NCBI GenBank assembly: GCA_963578705.1
Contig: CAUZDT010000063.1
Span: forward strand, 1-5,879
Direction of reading: 5' to 3'
DNA length: 5,879 bases
From: UBA8886 sp963578705
Lineage (GTDB): Archaea > Thermoplasmatota > Poseidoniia > MGIII > CG-Epi1
The stretch's first letter is position 1; every line of letters begins with the position of its first letter. Of this stretch, positions 5,434 to 5,879 are shown in pieces. The translations under genes and the position numbers were made by a program. The notes under the pieces are model-generated. The model saw nothing but the letters and a program-made list of their open reading frames with translations, was not told the origin of the DNA and searched no databases.

Positions 5434-5879
5434 ATGGTTTATCTTACGCCTAAGACCACTCGCGGGCAGCAGTACTGGTATCTCGTCAAATCGTTCAAGT
5501 TCAACGGACGCGTCGAGAAAGTGCAGCATTACCTCGGTTCCGAGAAGCCCAGCGAGCAGGAACTGGAGCGGCTCAAAGCCATCCACGAGCCCGAGCTGGA
5601 GCTCGCCGCGGTCGAGCGAATGGCAAAGGCATCGGCCGAGATGTTTCGCACTCCCTATCTCGACACGAAAGCTCTGAAAGGGCTTGAGCGCCTGAAATTC
5701 CTACGGCGCGCGCTGAACCGTCTGCAACAGGACCGCAAGGCGCGCGAACGCGAAGCAGAGCAATCGGAGCTGGCGGCAGTGTACGGTAACCTGATGCTCA
5801 CCTCCGAACCTCTGGCACGCGAGCAGACCGAGGCGATACTGCTGCACGACCGCGCGCCCGCGGGAATCCCGCTATCGCG
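5434..5879 (+). CDS. N-terminal part of a probable Fic-family protein (3' end outside window)
   Basis: An open frame of 148 codons runs off the right edge. Residues 1-35 (VYLTPKTTRGQQYWYLVKS, then NGRVEKVQHYLG) match the short beta-rich leader found on many archaeal Fic proteins and some transposases. Residues 41-113 are charged and helical. The end, LAREQTEAILL followed by APAGIPL (127-147), resembles the Fic N-terminal helix LTxEETxxxL and following GxPL. Fic proteins usually transfer AMP from ATP to a target hydroxyl, using an HPFxxGNGR motif that would lie beyond this window, so activity cannot be judged. Where relatives have the inhibitory IEGN this protein reads LTSE (122-125). ATG 5434 is the first ATG of this frame and sits 28 bases after a TATA-like box. 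A transposase leader or another helical family remains possible. Confidence 0.55.
   Translation, partial: MVYLTPKTTRGQQYWYLVKSFKFNGRVEKVQHYLGSEKPSEQELERLKAIHEPELELAAVERMAKASAEMFRTPYLDTKALKGLERLKFLRRALNRLQQDRKAREREAEQSELAAVYGNLMLTSEPLAREQTEAILLHDRAPAGIPLS

Noticed and set aside
5420..5677. Small + strand protein starting at ATG 5420 with a good Shine-Dalgarno
   Set aside because: The product is Ser/Pro/Arg-rich, without family features, and lies over the better-supported Fic-like frame. The start signal itself is kept as a finding.
1..5879. tRNA, rRNA, CRISPR array or insertion-sequence ends
   Set aside because: By eye I found no cloverleaf, no rRNA-like segment, no regularly spaced repeats and no terminal inverted repeats with target duplications.

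Overview
The window is about 5.9 kb of GC-rich, densely coding DNA. It holds five complete genes for recognisable families, one complete redox enzyme gene, and a partial gene at each edge. It looks archaeal, probably a euryarchaeon such as a marine Thermoplasmatota-like lineage. The reasons are a PiT permease paired with a DUF47 PhoU-like protein, several starts with an A/T-rich box about 28 bases upstream and little or no room for a leader (the archaeal leaderless-promoter pattern), and an archaeal-style Fic-like N-terminus at the right edge. No rRNA or other marker is present, so this assignment is an inference.

Left block, + strand (1-2020): the C-terminal end of an unrecognised protein, then a single-GAF-domain protein of the free methionine-(R)-sulfoxide reductase type, then a membrane protein fusing an extracytoplasmic thioredoxin domain (WCGPC) to a six-helix CcdA/DsbD electron-transfer domain. 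The last two suggest a thiol-redox and oxidative-damage repair theme.

Middle block, - strand (2017-4797, read right to left): a PiT-family phosphate permease, a DUF47 PhoU-like partner whose start overlaps the permease stop (ATGA), and a C39-like (DUF3335-type) cysteine peptidase homologue 22 bases further on. These are probably one transcription unit. It converges on the thioredoxin-CcdA gene so tightly that the two stop codons share the palindrome CTAG.

Right block: upstream of the permease, on the same strand and separated by a 54-base AT-rich promoter region, is an arsC-type thioredoxin-coupled arsenate reductase with all three redox cysteines. Because arsenate enters cells through phosphate permeases, arsC beside pit makes physiological sense. 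A 165-base intergenic region with repeated GGTGGWAC-like motifs separates arsC from a divergent, edge-truncated gene resembling the N-terminus of a Fic-family protein.

Possible links between the genes: the methionine sulfoxide reductase and ArsC both consume thioredoxin-type reducing power, and the CcdA fusion moves such electrons across the membrane. Phosphate and arsenate handling forms the second theme. I saw no tRNA, rRNA, CRISPR array or insertion sequence.
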